From Streptococcus sanguinis (GTDB lineage: Bacteria; Bacillota; Bacilli; Lactobacillales; Streptococcaceae): DNA of 64,000 bases. Position 1 is the stretch's first letter; every line of letters begins with the position of its first letter. The notes beneath the pieces were generated by a model. That model ran no database searches and was not told the DNA's origin. It worked only from the letters and a program-made list of their open reading frames with translations. Below are positions 43,183-54,917 of this stretch, one piece after another. The stretch is taken from positions 11,643 to 75,642 of the forward strand of contig NZ_RJMV01000006.1 of the NCBI RefSeq assembly GCF_003943735.1, in the 5' to 3' direction. The translations under genes were made by a program, and so were the position numbers.

Positions 43183-43458
43183 CTATTCATCAAAATAACG
43201 GATGAGGTTCTTTTCTGTCAAAATGTCAGAATAAGTATAAGACTCCACATAGGTATTGGAGATTTCCCCTGGCTGACCGCCTTCATTGGAATATTCCACG
43301 ATAAACAAAGACGGATAGACTTCAATCAGACGGCCTTGCTTGCTTTTTTGGCGCTTACGACCGTTTTCCAGCGTCATCTCAACGATTTGTCCTTCATGCG
43401 CCTTGATATCTTCTTTGATTTTTTTCATTTTTGCCACATCTGTAAATGCATCACTCAT
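43183..43458 (-). CDS. veg: Veg family protein
   Basis: 91 aa with the family pattern DVAKMKKIKEDIKAHEGQIVEMTLENGRKRQKSKQGRLIEVYPSLFIVEY. In Bacillus Veg influences biofilm matrix regulation; the role in streptococci is not established. It lies 2 bases behind dnaB and ends the gdpP-rplI-dnaB transcription unit. Confidence 0.92.
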   Translation of the reverse strand: MSDAFTDVAKMKKIKEDIKAHEGQIVEMTLENGRKRQKSKQGRLIEVYPSLFIVEYSNEGGQPGEISNTYVESYTYSDILTEKNLIRYFDE

Positions 43459-43460
43459 CT

Positions 43461-44816
43461 TTATTCATCCTCTCTTTTGGAAATACTTGAGAATTTATTA
43501 TACTCTTTCTGGAAAATTAACTCTACTGTACCACGCGCCCCACTCCGGTTTTTCTCAATAATGACTTCAACCTTGTTGTTGGGAATGCCTTCTTCCTCCT
43601 CACCAGCCCGATCATAATAATCATCCCGGTAAAGGAAAGCAACGATATCCGCATCCTGCTCAATGGAACCTGATTCCCGAATATCAGACAGCACTGGTCG
43701 CTTATCCTGCCGCTGCTCTACGCCACGCGAGAGCTGACTCAGCGCAATGACCGGCACCTTGAGCTCCTTAGCCAAGATTTTCAACTGCCGGGAAATTTCC
43801 GAAACCTCTTGCTGGCGGTTTTCACGCCCAGTTCCCGTAATCAGCTGCAAATAGTCAATCAAAACCAGCCCTAGATTCCCCGTTTCCTGGGCCAGTTTTC
43901 GAGCCCGCGAGCGAATCTCTGTAATCCGAATCCCTGGTGTATCATCGATATAGATACTAGCGTTAGCCAGATTAGCTGTCGCAATGGTATATTTTTGCCA
44001 CTCTTCATCTGTCAGTTGCCCCGTACGAATGGAATGAGAATTAATCACCCCTTCTGAAGCCAGCATCCGGTCCACCAAGCTCTCCGCCCCCATTTCCAGA
44101 GAGAAAATGGCTACAGTCTTATCCAGCTTGGTTCCGATATTCTGAGCGATATTGAGGGCAAAGGCTGTCTTTCCGACCGCTGGCCGGGCCGCCAAAATGA
44201 TTAATTCTTCCTCATGCAGACCAGTCGTCATCTTGTCCAGCTCACGGTAGCCAGTCGCAATCCCAGTGATATCTGATGTCTGCAGAGACCGAGCCTCCAG
44301 ATTGCCAAAGTTAAGATTCAGCACATCACGGATATTTTTAAAACCGCTGCGGTTAGCTGTTTCACTGACATCAATCAGAGCTTTTTCAGCTCCGGCAATA
44401 ATTTCCTCTGACAGACGGTCACCATCGTAGGCTTGATTGATAGACTCTGTCAGACGCGAAATCAGCCGCCTTAGAATAGCCTTTTCTGCAACGATTTTAG
44501 CATAGTATTCAGCATTGGCAGAGGTTGGCACAGAATTGACCACTTCCACCAAGTAGCTGAGACCGCCGATATTCTGCAAGTCACCCTGACTGTCTAAAAT
44601 ATTGCGAACAGTCGTTGCATCAATGGCATCGCCGCGGTCAGCCAAGTCAATCATAGCCTTGAAAATCAAGCGATTGGCATACTTAAAGAAGTCAGCAGGC
44701 TCGATATACTCACGAACAAAGACCAGTTTGCTCTCATCAATGAAAATGGCTCCTAAAACGGACTGCTCCGCTAAAATATCCTGAGGCTGAGCTCGGAGTT
44801 CATCAATCTCTGCCAT
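43461..44816 (-). CDS. dnaB: Replicative DNA helicase
   Basis: 451 aa. N-terminal DnaB domain (PQDILAEQSVLGAIFIDESKL), C-terminal RecA-like core with Walker A ARPAVGKTAFALN (about 207-219), Walker B GLVLIDYLQLI, and SQLSRGVEQR. The hexameric helicase of the replication fork. Called dnaC in Bacillus nomenclature. Follows rplI by 26 bases. Confidence 0.97.
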   Translation of the reverse strand: MAEIDELRAQPQDILAEQSVLGAIFIDESKLVFVREYIEPADFFKYANRLIFKAMIDLADRGDAIDATTVRNILDSQGDLQNIGGLSYLVEVVNSVPTSANAEYYAKIVAEKAILRRLISRLTESINQAYDGDRLSEEIIAGAEKALIDVSETANRSGFKNIRDVLNLNFGNLEARSLQTSDITGIATGYRELDKMTTGLHEEELIILAARPAVGKTAFALNIAQNIGTKLDKTVAIFSLEMGAESLVDRMLASEGVINSHSIRTGQLTDEEWQKYTIATANLANASIYIDDTPGIRITEIRSRARKLAQETGNLGLVLIDYLQLITGTGRENRQQEVSEISRQLKILAKELKVPVIALSQLSRGVEQRQDKRPVLSDIRESGSIEQDADIVAFLYRDDYYDRAGEEEEGIPNNKVEVIIEKNRSGARGTVELIFQKEYNKFSSISKREDE

Positions 44817-44842
44817 CGGTAAATCCTTCCTTCAAATCACTA

Positions 44843-45295
44843 TTATCCTTCTTTAACCCGCAAACGAATCACCCCAGTTATATCCTGATAAATTTTCACT
44901 GGAACATCGATCAGACCAATGGAGCGAATCGGTGAGTCCACCTTAATATGGCGCTTGTCAATTTTAATGCCAAACTGCTTCTGCAGCTCTTCTGCTATTT
45001 TCTTGCTGGTAATAGAGCCAAAGGTGCGGCCGTCCGGACCAACTTTTTCAGTAAATTCAACAAGAGTAGCTTCTTCTGCTAACTTAGCTTTAATAGCCTG
45101 AGCTTCTGCCACTAGTTCAGCGTGGGCTTTTTCTTCAGACTTTTGCTTACCGCGCAGCTCACCGATAGCCTGCGCTGTTGCTTCCTTGGCTAAATTTTTC
45201 TTAATCAGAAAATTTTGAGCATAGCCAGTCGGCATTTCCTTGATTTCGCCTTTTTTGCCCTTGCCTTTTACATCTGCTAAAAAAATTACTTTCAT
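44843..45295 (-). CDS. rplI: 50S ribosomal protein L9
   Basis: 150 aa: [36 protein letters not shown] is the classic N-terminal L9 domain, then the connecting helix and the C-terminal rRNA-binding domain. The start overlaps the gdpP stop by 4 bases; the gdpP-rplI-dnaB order is conserved in Firmicutes. Confidence 0.98.
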   Translation of the reverse strand: MKVIFLADVKGKGKKGEIKEMPTGYAQNFLIKKNLAKEATAQAIGELRGKQKSEEKAHAELVAEAQAIKAKLAEEATLVEFTEKVGPDGRTFGSITSKKIAEELQKQFGIKIDKRHIKVDSPIRSIGLIDVPVKIYQDITGVIRLRVKEG

Positions 45296-47283
45296 CCTTT
45301 TTTCTCCTCGTCTATTATTACTTCCTCTTTAATGACTTGGTCCATAATTTCTTGATTCAGCGACTGAAGGACCTCAGAAACTGTTTTACCTTCAATTTGA
45401 GCTGCCGCCAGATTGAAATGGCCGCCACCGCCCAGCTTTTCCATAATTCGCTGAACATTGATCTTGCTACGACTGCGAGCCGAAATAGACACATAACCTT
45501 TGGTATTCTTGCTCACGACAAAAGTTGCTTCAATTCCTGACATAGAGAGCATGGTATCAGCTGCCTTACTGATGACAACTGTATCATAAGTGTTCTCTTC
45601 TGGACCAGCTGCTACAATGACATTAGGCAAAATCTTCTTGCCGTTTAAAATCAGCTCATTAATCGCACGATATTCCTCAAAATTCGTAGCGGAAATATCC
45701 TGAATCACAACACTGTCACTGCCTCGAGTCCGCAGATAGCTGGCCACATCAAAGGTCCGACTGGTGACTCGAGATGAAAATCCTTTGGTGTCAAGCATAA
45801 TCCCCGCCATGAGAATGCTGGCTTGCATCTTACTGAGACGATTCTTTTTAGAATTCTGGAACTGAATCAGCTCCGTTACCAACTCACTGGCACTGCTAGC
45901 CCCACTTTCGATATAGGCAATCACAGCATTTTCCGGAAAATCTTCATCACGGCGATGGTGGTCGACTACGATAATCTGACTGAATTGATCAAAGAAATCC
46001 TTAGACAGCGTCAGAGATATCTTGGAGTGGTCAACCATAATCAAGAGCGAACGATTGGTCACCATATTTACTGCTTCAGAAAGCGGCACCAGATAGTCAG
46101 CCCCTTCCTGCTGGAGCTTTGCAATGGAGCGCTCAATATCAGAAGCCATCTGAGACGGATCATAGACCACATAAGCTTTCTCGATGATATTACTAGCAAA
46201 AAGCTGCATACCAAGAGAAGAACCCAAGGCATCCATATCCAGATTTTTATGTCCGACTACAAAGACCTGATCCACACTTTTAATCTTATCGGAGATCGCA
46301 GTCATCATAGCCCGAGTACGGGTGCGCGTCCGCTTAACAGCTGACGCCGTTCCTCCACCAAAGAAGATTGGGTTCATATTGTCATTATTTTCTTTGACGA
46401 CAGCTTGATCCCCGCCCCGAACTTCAGCTAAGTTGAGGTTAAGCAGGGCAACCCTACCGATTTCATCATGATTGCCATCACCATAAGAAAAGCCCATACT
46501 GAGTGTCAGTGACAGCTCTCGATTTTTAGCTTCCGTTCGGAATTGATCAATGATAGAAAATTTATTTTCCATTAGCTGTTCCAGGACTGTGTAATCGGTA
46601 AAAAGATAGAACCGATCCATGCCAACCCGACGGTAAAACATATGAAACTGCTCAGAAAATTCTGCTACGAAGTTGGCCACAAAGCTATTGATATGACTGA
46701 TATCCGTGTCTGAAACAACATCTTCCAAATCATCATAATTATCCACCGAGATAATCCCGATTACCGGGCGCGTTGTTACCAGACCAACAGTGGCTTCGTA
46801 TTCATTGGATGCATCAAAAAAATAAAACACACTGGATGCACGGTCCAAGTAAACCGAATATTTCTTGTCTCCAACCGTAGCATAATGACCAGAGTCTGAA
46901 TAAGCAGCCTTCATGATATTCTTGAGCATATCAGCATCAAAATCACCATCTTCGGTTGTAAAAATCAGTTCCGCATAGGGATTAAACCACTCTACATCAC
47001 CATTATCTTCACTGATTTTAATGACACCAACTGGCATCTTATCCAGCAAGGAAGCGAGGCTTCCTTCTGCTTGATGATTGACATAATGAATCTGCTCAAT
47101 CTCATCTAGCTCGGATACTCTCTGTTGCTGGATAAAAAGCACAATCAAAAGAGCCAGCACAAGCATGAGAGCAGCTAGCATGGCCAAACTATCACCAAAA
47201 AGCCTCAGACAGATGGCTAAGATTATAAAGGAAATTAGACCCGCCATCGCCAAGTGAATTGGGGCAAAACGAAATTTTCTCAT
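45292..47283 (-). CDS. gdpP: Cyclic-di-AMP phosphodiesterase GdpP
   Basis: 663 aa from the second of two adjacent ATGs ([15 protein letters not shown]), where AGAGG spacing is best; a longer frame has no RBS. Two N-terminal membrane spans (about 10-55), a PAS-like domain, a degenerate GGDEF domain (about 165-300), then DHH ([27 protein letters not shown]) and DHHA1 ([13 protein letters not shown]). Hydrolyses c-di-AMP at the membrane, thereby affecting wall and osmotic homeostasis. Confidence 0.96.
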   Translation of the reverse strand: MRKFRFAPIHLAMAGLISFIILAICLRLFGDSLAMLAALMLVLALLIVLFIQQQRVSELDEIEQIHYVNHQAEGSLASLLDKMPVGVIKISEDNGDVEWFNPYAELIFTTEDGDFDADMLKNIMKAAYSDSGHYATVGDKKYSVYLDRASSVFYFFDASNEYEATVGLVTTRPVIGIISVDNYDDLEDVVSDTDISHINSFVANFVAEFSEQFHMFYRRVGMDRFYLFTDYTVLEQLMENKFSIIDQFRTEAKNRELSLTLSMGFSYGDGNHDEIGRVALLNLNLAEVRGGDQAVVKENNDNMNPIFFGGGTASAVKRTRTRTRAMMTAISDKIKSVDQVFVVGHKNLDMDALGSSLGMQLFASNIIEKAYVVYDPSQMASDIERSIAKLQQEGADYLVPLSEAVNMVTNRSLLIMVDHSKISLTLSKDFFDQFSQIIVVDHHRRDEDFPENAVIAYIESGASSASELVTELIQFQNSKKNRLSKMQASILMAGIMLDTKGFSSRVTSRTFDVASYLRTRGSDSVVIQDISATNFEEYRAINELILNGKKILPNVIVAAGPEENTYDTVVISKAADTMLSMSGIEATFVVSKNTKGYVSISARSRSKINVQRIMEKLGGGGHFNLAAAQIEGKTVSEVLQSLNQEIMDQVIKEEVIIDEEKKG

Positions 47284-47376
47284 CATAGACCTCTTATTCC
47301 GCCATTTTACCATAAATCCTAGAAAAAAGCGAATTTCTCCCAATAAGTAAAGCATTTAAGAAGGGTAAAGAAAGCG

Positions 47377-47438
47377 AAAAACAGCCTTTCAAAGTTTACA
47401 ACGTTGTAAACCTCTTGTAAATTTACACAAAAAGGCTG
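47377..47438 (-). terminator. Terminator of mnmG containing two palindromes
   Basis: Minus strand CAGCCTTT (47431-47438) pairs with AAAGGCTG (47382-47389), then a T-run. The loop holds an 18-bp perfect palindrome GTTTACAACGTTGTAAAC (47394-47411) and a 12-bp palindrome TGTAAATTTACA (47416-47427). Confidence 0.75.
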
Positions 47439-47470
47439 CTTCCCAAAGGAAACTAAGCCTTTTACAAGAG

Positions 47471-49378
47471 TTACTTCGCTTGATTTTTAGAAATGCTTCT
47501 AGACTTGCCTTCTAAGTAAACCATCAAAATGGAAATATCTGCTGGATTGACACCAGAAATACGACTAGCCTGACCAATTGTTTCTGGATTGATTTTCTTA
47601 AACTTCTGTCGCGCTTCAGTCGCAATCGAGTCAATATCATCCCAGTCAATATTAGCTGGAATCCGCTTCTCTTCCATGCGCTTCATCTTTTCAACCTGAT
47701 CAAGAGCTTTAGAAATATAGCCTTCGTACTTAATCTCTGTCTCAATTAGCTCGATAATCTTTTCATCAAGCTCCTCTGCCGCCGGACCAATGAACTGAAC
47801 TACATCTTGGTAAGACACTTCCGGACGCCGCATAAATTCTTTGGCAGTTACTGCATCTGTCAGAGGCTTAAAGCCTAGCGCTTCTACCTTAGCGTTTGTT
47901 TCCTTAACAGGCTTTAGTTTGATAGATTCCAAACGCTTCATCTCGTTGTCAAATTGATTCTTTTTAATCTCGAAACGAGCCCAACGCTCATCATCTACCA
48001 GACCAATTTCTCGTCCTATCTCTGTCAAACGCATATCGGCATTGTCGTGGCGGAGAATCAGACGGTACTCAGCTCGACTAGTCAAGAGTCGATAAGGTTC
48101 TACCGTCCCTTTAGTGACCAAATCATCAATCATGACTCCAATATAACCATCACTACGCTTCAAAATCAACTCTGGCTTACCTTGGGTTTTCAAGGCCGCA
48201 TTAATCCCAGCGATAATTCCTTGACCAGCAGCTTCTTCGTAACCAGAAGTCCCATTGGTCTGACCTGCTGTAAAGAGCCCTGAAATTTTCTTAGTTTCCA
48301 AGGTTGCCCGTAACTGATGAGGCATAATCATATCGTACTCAATGGCATAGCCTGTCCGCATCATCTCAGCATTTTCAAGACCTTTGATAGAGTGAACCAA
48401 GTCCTTCTGTACATCTTCTGGCAGACTTGTTGATAGCCCCTGTACATAAACTTCTTCTGTATCACGTCCCTCAGGCTCTAAGAAAAGCTGGTGGCGTTCC
48501 TTGTCTGCAAAACGGACAATCTTATCCTCAATAGACGGGCAATAGCGTGGCCCCACTCCCTTGACTACTCCTGAAAACATAGGCGCCCGATGCAGGTTAT
48601 TTTGGATAATCTCATGACTTTCCGCATTGGTATAAGTCAACCAGCAAGGAACTTGATCTTTCACATAGTCCTCATCTCGAGATGTGTAAGAGAAATGATT
48701 GGCCTTTTCATCACCTGGCTGAATCTCGGTTACATCATAATTGATAGATGATGCCTTGACACGCGGAGGCGTTCCAGTTTTAAAACGACCAATTTCAAAA
48801 CCTAGATCCCGCAGGTTATCTGCTAAAGGAATGGCAGCCAGACTGTGGTTAGGGCCTGATGAATACTTGAGATCACCAATGATAATTTCTCCTCGCAAGG
48901 CTGTTCCAGTCGTAACAATGACAGCTTTAGCCGCATACTCCTGATGGGTCGCTGTCTTAACCCCAATTACCTTACCATCTTCTACCAAGATTTCATTAAT
49001 CATAGTTTGCCGCAAGGTCAGATTTTCTTGATTTTCGACAGTCTTCCGCATTTCTTTGGAGTAGACTTCCTTATCCGCCTGCGCCCGAAGAGCCCGCACT
49101 GCCGGACCTTTTCCAGTGTTCAGCATTTTCATCTGAATATAGCTCTTGTCAATATTCTTTGCCATCTCACCGCCCAAAGCATCTACTTCACGGACAACAA
49201 TCCCTTTAGCAGATCCTCCGATAGATGGATTGCAGGGCATAAAAGCCAGCATCTCAATATTGAGGGTTGCCAGCAGAACTTTACAGCCCATTCGACTGGC
49301 AGCCAGAGACGCCTCAACTCCTGCGTGGCCTGCCCCAATCACGACAATATCATAACTTTCAGTAAAATTGTATGTCAT
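47471..49378 (-). CDS. mnmG: tRNA uridine-34 5-carboxymethylaminomethyl modification enzyme MnmG
   Basis: 635 aa. FAD site [20 protein letters not shown], MnmG signatures [22 protein letters not shown] and [14 protein letters not shown], and [10 protein letters not shown]-terminal helical domain. With MnmE it modifies U34 of certain tRNAs. It has its own promoter (49488-49515) directly behind mnmA, another U34-modifying enzyme, so wobble modification genes are paired here. Confidence 0.97.
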   Translation of the reverse strand: MTYNFTESYDIVVIGAGHAGVEASLAASRMGCKVLLATLNIEMLAFMPCNPSIGGSAKGIVVREVDALGGEMAKNIDKSYIQMKMLNTGKGPAVRALRAQADKEVYSKEMRKTVENQENLTLRQTMINEILVEDGKVIGVKTATHQEYAAKAVIVTTGTALRGEIIIGDLKYSSGPNHSLAAIPLADNLRDLGFEIGRFKTGTPPRVKASSINYDVTEIQPGDEKANHFSYTSRDEDYVKDQVPCWLTYTNAESHEIIQNNLHRAPMFSGVVKGVGPRYCPSIEDKIVRFADKERHQLFLEPEGRDTEEVYVQGLSTSLPEDVQKDLVHSIKGLENAEMMRTGYAIEYDMIMPHQLRATLETKKISGLFTAGQTNGTSGYEEAAGQGIIAGINAALKTQGKPELILKRSDGYIGVMIDDLVTKGTVEPYRLLTSRAEYRLILRHDNADMRLTEIGREIGLVDDERWARFEIKKNQFDNEMKRLESIKLKPVKETNAKVEALGFKPLTDAVTAKEFMRRPEVSYQDVVQFIGPAAEELDEKIIELIETEIKYEGYISKALDQVEKMKRMEEKRIPANIDWDDIDSIATEARQKFKKINPETIGQASRISGVNPADISILMVYLEGKSRSISKNQAK

Positions 49379-49487
49379 TTTCTTTTTTCCTCATTTTTTC
49401 ACCAAAAAAGGCCAAGTCTCTAGAAGTGCAGGACAAAAAAGCCTGCAACATCCATGAGCTTTGACCATCATAGGTATTGCTTATCTT

Positions 49488-49515
49488 ATTGTAGCAGATT
49501 GAGCTGAATTGTCAA
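49488..49515 (-). promoter_or_regulatory. mnmG promoter
   Basis: Minus strand TTGACA (49510-49515), 16 bases, TACAAT (49488-49493) with an upstream TG; about 110 bases before the mnmG ATG and 2 bases after the mnmA stop. Confidence 0.75.
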
Positions 49516-49516
49516 T

Positions 49517-50705
<1,189 letters not shown>

Positions 50706-50720
50706 GCTTGAGCAAGGCCT

Positions 50721-50749
50721 ATTATAGCACGAAAGGACTAGGAAAACAA
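50721..50749 (-). promoter_or_regulatory. mnmA promoter
   Basis: Minus strand TTGTTT (50744-50749), 17 bases, TATAAT (50721-50726) with an upstream TGC (extended -10). Confidence 0.75.
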
Positions 50750-50786
50750 ATCAGAAATTTAACTAAATTTATTAACTGTAAATTAT

Positions 50787-50804
50787 GTTTACAACTTTGT
50801 AAAT
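50787..50804. promoter_or_regulatory. GTTTACAAC/TTGTAAA dyad upstream of sdaAB
   Basis: GTTTACAACTTTGTAAAT matches 16 of 18 bases of the palindrome inside the mnmG terminator (47394-47411). It lies between mnmA and sdaAB, 150 bases before sdaAB; a TATAAT at 50900-50905 precedes that gene. Looks like an operator of an unknown regulator. Confidence 0.4.
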
Positions 50805-50936
50805 ATATTGATTTTCTCACTTACTTTCCTATCTAACGAAATTTTATAATATCTACTTTTAATTCATTTAAAAAATCAGCAGAAAGCCCTTAACTTTGTT
50901 ATAATGAAAATAATAAATAAGCTGCAAGGAGAAATC

Positions 50937-51608
50937 ATGACTTCACTAAGATTTCAATCTGTTTTTGATATTATTGGACCTGTGATGATAGGCCCATCAA
51001 GCAGCCATACAGCAGGCGCCGTCCGTATTGGAAAAATTGTCTCCTCTATTTTTAATGATGAGCCAACAGAAGTAGAATTCCAGCTCTTTAACTCTTTTGC
51101 CAAAACTTACCGAGGTCACGGAACTGACTTAGCTCTTGTAGCAGGGATTTTAGGTATGGATACAGATGATCCAGAGATTCCTAACAGCCTTGAAATCGCC
51201 TATAAACGCGGTATCAAGATTGTCTGGACGATTCAAAAGGATAGCAATGCACCCCACCCAAATACGACAAAGATTACAATCAAAAATGACCATAAAACAA
51301 TCACTGTGACTGGAGTCTCTATCGGTGGCGGCAACATTCAAGTAACAGAGTTGAATGGTTTTTCAGTATCTCTGAGCATGAATACTCCGACCATCATTAT
51401 TGTCCACCAGGATGTCCCAGGTATGATTGCCCATGTCACCGAAGCTCTGTCACGCTACAATATCAATATAGCTCAGATGAATGTTACACGTGAGAAGGCT
51501 GGAGAAAAAGCAATTATGATTATTGAAGTTGACAGCCGTAGCTGTGAGGAAGCCATCGATGAAATTCGCAATATTCCTCATCTGCACAATGTGAATTTCT
51601 TTAAGTAG
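50937..51608 (+). CDS. sdaAB: L-serine dehydratase, beta subunit
   Basis: 223 aa from ATG MTSLRFQSVFDIIGPVMIGPSSSHTAGAVRIG with AAGGAG upstream. The SSSHTAGA motif is the family signature; a C-terminal ACT domain (about 148-220: TIIIVHQDVPGMIAHVTEAL) probably senses serine. With SdaAA it deaminates L-serine to pyruvate and ammonia using an iron-sulfur cluster. 8 bases before sdaAA. Confidence 0.96.
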   Translation: MTSLRFQSVFDIIGPVMIGPSSSHTAGAVRIGKIVSSIFNDEPTEVEFQLFNSFAKTYRGHGTDLALVAGILGMDTDDPEIPNSLEIAYKRGIKIVWTIQKDSNAPHPNTTKITIKNDHKTITVTGVSIGGGNIQVTELNGFSVSLSMNTPTIIIVHQDVPGMIAHVTEALSRYNINIAQMNVTREKAGEKAIMIIEVDSRSCEEAIDEIRNIPHLHNVNFFK

Positions 51609-51616
51609 GAGAAAAT

Positions 51617-52489
51617 ATGTTTTATTCCATCAAAGAATTAGTAGAGCAAGCCGACCTAGATTACCAAGGAAATGTTGCTGAATTGATGATTGCTACCGAG
51701 TATGAATTAACTGGTCGTGAAAGAGATGAAATCCTGCGACTGATGGGTCGCAATCTGGAAGTCATGAAAGCCTCTGTCCTTCTTGGACTTGATGAGAGTA
51801 AGTCTCGCAGCGGATTGACTGGCGGAGACGCAGCAAAACTTGACCACTATATCCAGTCAGGAAAAACTTTATCAGACCACACTGTGCTAACTGCTGCAAA
51901 AAATGCTATTGCTGTCAATGAGCATAATGCTAAAATGGGTTTAGTTTGTGCAACACCTACTGCCGGCAGCGCTGGCTGTCTGCCGGCTGTTCTTACATCA
52001 GCCATTGAAAAATTAGGACTCTCAGAAGAAGAACAGCTAAACTTTCTATTAGCTGCAGGCGCTTTTGGCCTAGTTATTGCCAATAATGCCTCAATTTCGG
52101 GTGCTGAAGGTGGCTGTCAAGCTGAGGTTGGCTCCGCTTCTGCTATGAGTGCAGCTGCTTTAGTTCTAGCTGCTGGAGGTTCACCTTTTCAAGCCAGTCA
52201 AGCTATTTGTTTTGTCATTAAAAACATGCTGGGTTTGATTTGCGATCCAGTAGCTGGTCTAGTGGAGGTGCCTTGTGTCAAGCGAAATGCTATGGGAGCC
52301 AGTTACGCCTTTATTGCAGCTGATATGGCTCTTGCGGGAATCGAATCTAAAATTCCTGTTGACGAAGTCATTGATGCTATGTATCAAGTTGGGTCAAGTC
52401 TGCCTACTGCTTTCAGAGAAACAGCTGAAGGCGGCCTAGCTACAACACCTACAGGCCGCAGACTTTCAAAAGAAATCTTTGGAGAATAA
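51617..52489 (+). CDS. sdaAA: L-serine dehydratase, alpha subunit
   Basis: 290 aa. Cluster-binding Cys in TPTAGSAGCLPAV and in LICDPVAGLVEVPCVKRN, the pattern of iron-sulfur serine dehydratases. Catalytic partner of SdaAB; the two-subunit form is typical of Firmicutes. Confidence 0.96.
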   Translation: MFYSIKELVEQADLDYQGNVAELMIATEYELTGRERDEILRLMGRNLEVMKASVLLGLDESKSRSGLTGGDAAKLDHYIQSGKTLSDHTVLTAAKNAIAVNEHNAKMGLVCATPTAGSAGCLPAVLTSAIEKLGLSEEEQLNFLLAAGAFGLVIANNASISGAEGGCQAEVGSASAMSAAALVLAAGGSPFQASQAICFVIKNMLGLICDPVAGLVEVPCVKRNAMGASYAFIAADMALAGIESKIPVDEVIDAMYQVGSSLPTAFRETAEGGLATTPTGRRLSKEIFGE

Positions 52490-52540
52490 CCTTGACAAAT
52501 TTGTCAAGTAGATTTACTAGATAGTAAACAAGGAGACAAG

Positions 52541-53188
52541 ATGAGTCATTTGAAATATATCTTCTTTGATTTGGATGGAACTCTAGTTGACAGTTCAAAG
52601 GGCATCCAAGAATCCTTTGAATACAGCTTCAAACAACTTGGAAAAGAGTGCCCTGAAGAAAGTATTATAAAAAGTTTTATGGGGCCGCCTCTGGAAGTAA
52701 GCTTCGCCTCTGTTCTTGAAGAAAGCCAAGTTCCAGAAGCGATTAACTATTACCGCAGCTTCTATAAGGAAAAAGGCATCTGGAATGTCCGCCTCTATGA
52801 GAGGATACCAGAATTGCTGACACAGTTAAAAGAAGCTGGTTATCAGATTTATGTAACAACGAGTAAGAATCAACCCACAGCACAAGATTTATTAGCAAAT
52901 CTAGCTATCTCTGAGCAATTTGATGATATTTTTGGCTCACTGCCAGATTCATTTCACAAAGCAGATGTTCTGCGTCGAGCTCTGCAAACACTAGATGCAA
53001 ATCCAGAAGAAACCATAATTATAGGCGATACAAAGTTTGATATAATTGGCGGTAAAGAAGTAGGAATCTCAACTCTGGGAGTCCTTTGGGGCTTTGGCAA
53101 CCAAAAAGAGTTACTAGAAAACGGAGCAGATTTGCTGGCTAATTCTCCCAAGCACATTTTAAAAATATTGAACGAACACTTTTCATAA
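52541..53188 (+). CDS. HAD-IA hydrolase, phosphoglycolate phosphatase-like
   Basis: 215 aa, all motifs intact: FFDLDGTLVDSSKGIQESF, VTTSKNQPTAQ (Thr/Ser of motif II), Lys in FHKADVLRRAL, IIIGDTKFDIIGG. The GPPLE in the cap resembles PGP/Gph-type enzymes. Own RBS AAGGAGAC, 51 bases after sdaAA. Substrate unknown. Confidence 0.9.
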   Translation: MSHLKYIFFDLDGTLVDSSKGIQESFEYSFKQLGKECPEESIIKSFMGPPLEVSFASVLEESQVPEAINYYRSFYKEKGIWNVRLYERIPELLTQLKEAGYQIYVTTSKNQPTAQDLLANLAISEQFDDIFGSLPDSFHKADVLRRALQTLDANPEETIIIGDTKFDIIGGKEVGISTLGVLWGFGNQKELLENGADLLANSPKHILKILNEHFS

Positions 53189-53283
53189 CTTTACACATTT
53201 GTCGATCTAGATAAGATTGTTCCCTTTAAATCTTTATCTACACTATCATTTTCTGCTTATAAATTGTCAACTTTATGTAAACC

Positions 53284-53312
53284 AAAAAACCACAGAAATC
53301 TGTGGTTTTTTT
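53284..53312. terminator. Bidirectional terminator between HAD and LysM genes
   Basis: ACCACAG / CTGTGGT stem flanked by A-run and T-run on both sides. Confidence 0.88.
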
Positions 53313-53321
53313 ATTTCTATC

Positions 53322-53912
53322 TTAGTAGCCCCAAGCTGAAAGTCCTTGAGCACTGTAGGCACTATATGCTGATTGGATTTGATCATCAACAGTAGCCGTT
53401 GATCCCCAACCTGGCATCGTTTGGAAAAGACCACTAGCACCAGATGCGTTGTAAGCATCTACTTGACCATTTGATTCACGAGCAATGATAGCTTCCCAAG
53501 TTGATGCAGGAACACCTGTCATTTCTGCCATACGTGATGCTGCATAAGAGCCAGTTGCACCAGCAGTATTACCATTGCTAAGTACAAGGCCTCCTGATGT
53601 TGCTGCTGAATTAGCTGTTGCTGCAGGTGCTGCATAATTATTTACGGGAGTTGCAGTTGCTGCTACGCTTGTTTCAGACGTTTTGGCACTATTTCCAAGT
53701 TCCAAGATTTGACCAACACGGATGTGATTTGGATCTGCAATCTTGTTTAACTCTACTAATTTCTCAAGAGTTGTATTTTTTTCGTTAGCAATAGCTGATA
53801 AAGTATCACCGGCTTCAACTGTATAGGTTTCAGCATTCGCAATACCTGAAACCAAGAAAGCCGCTGCAGCGACTGCACCTGTTAAAGTCCATTTTGCTGT
53901 TTTTTTGTTCAT
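53322..53912 (-). CDS. LysM-domain cell-wall protein
   Basis: 196 aa. Signal peptide ([27 protein letters not shown]), LysM domain (about 28-72: [29 protein letters not shown]), Ala/Thr-rich linker, then a C-terminal transglycosylase-like module ([33 protein letters not shown]) with a probable catalytic Glu, ending LSAWGY. Secreted, binds peptidoglycan. The upstream WalR-like box and similarity to WalRK-controlled LysM proteins of streptococci suggest control by cell-wall signalling. Confidence 0.93.
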   Translation of the reverse strand: MNKKTAKWTLTGAVAAAAFLVSGIANAETYTVEAGDTLSAIANEKNTTLEKLVELNKIADPNHIRVGQILELGNSAKTSETSVAATATPVNNYAAPAATANSAATSGGLVLSNGNTAGATGSYAASRMAEMTGVPASTWEAIIARESNGQVDAYNASGASGLFQTMPGWGSTATVDDQIQSAYSAYSAQGLSAWGY

Positions 53913-53960
53913 TAAAAAGTAATTCTCCTTTCGGTGATAATACTATCTTACACATAAAAT

Positions 53961-53977
53961 ATTACCAAAAAGTTACA
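53961..53977 (-). promoter_or_regulatory. WalR/VicR-like box upstream of the LysM gene
   Basis: Minus strand TGTAAC-N5-GGTAAT, one mismatch from the TGTWAH-N5-TGTWAH consensus, 49-65 bases before the ATG. A further TGTAAC lies at 53992-53997. Confidence 0.5.
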
Positions 53978-54122
53978 TTACCAAGTCAAACGTTACAAGA
54001 ACATTTAGTTTAGACATTAAAAACAGACTTTTAGAGCTTTTTTGCCAAATATTTTCTTTGATCAAGTAAAAAATAGACAACTTTAACTTATACTATTCTC
54101 TAAAAACACTTTAAACAGCAGG

Positions 54123-54917
54123 TCAGTTTTTCAATATATAAAGCAGAATACCTAATATAAATAAGCTAATAATAGCCAAGCTGTCATTTCTTTTCCATGC
54201 CAAACGGCGAAAACGTGTCCGACCTTCACCTCCATTATAGCCGCGCGCTTCCATGGCAATAGCTAGAGCATCTGCCCTTTTAAAACTGGAAGCAAATAAA
54301 GGGATTAGAATGGGAATAATAGATTTAATCTTTTGAATGATTTTTCCCTCACCGAAGTCAACACCACGCGCCCTCTGGGCGTTCATAATCCGAGTAGTAT
54401 CATCCATTAAAGTTGGAACGAAACGTAAGCTCATAGAAAGCATCAGGCCAATCTCATGTGCTGGCACCTTGAAAACCTTCAGAGGCTTCAGCAAAGACTC
54501 CACGGCATCAGACAAGCTTAAGGGGGTCGTTGTCAGAGTCAGAAGAGTAGAAAAGAAAATAATCAGAATAAAGCGGCTAAAAATGATGCCAGCCTGTGAC
54601 AGTCCTGCTTCTGTAATTCTGAAAAAAGCAAACTGAAAAATTGTAGCGCCTCCTGAGGTCAAAAACAGCTGGAACAAGGTAGTAAAAGCTATGATAAAAA
54701 CCATGGACTGGATACCCTTTAAAAAGAACTTCAAAGGAACCTTGGACAGCAAGACCAAACTAAAAACAAAAACAAACAACAGCAGATTGGTCACAAGATT
54801 ATTAGCCCAGAAAATTAATAGAATAAAAAGAAACATCGCCAGCAACTTGCTCCGCGGATCCAAACGATGGATGATTGAATTTCCGGGAATATAGCGACCT
54901 AAAATCAACTTATCCAT
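54123..54917 (-). CDS. ecfT: Energy-coupling factor transporter transmembrane protein EcfT
   Basis: 264 aa from [29 protein letters not shown] with AAGGAG upstream, overlapping the end of ecfA2 by 8 bases. About five membrane spans and the coupling motifs [16 protein letters not shown] and [10 protein letters not shown] (Ala-Arg-Gly) that contact the ATPases. Shared scaffold for vitamin-specific S components encoded elsewhere. Confidence 0.96.
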   Translation of the reverse strand: MDKLILGRYIPGNSIIHRLDPRSKLLAMFLFILLIFWANNLVTNLLLFVFVFSLVLLSKVPLKFFLKGIQSMVFIIAFTTLFQLFLTSGGATIFQFAFFRITEAGLSQAGIIFSRFILIIFFSTLLTLTTTPLSLSDAVESLLKPLKVFKVPAHEIGLMLSMSLRFVPTLMDDTTRIMNAQRARGVDFGEGKIIQKIKSIIPILIPLFASSFKRADALAIAMEARGYNGGEGRTRFRRLAWKRNDSLAIISLFILGILLYILKN

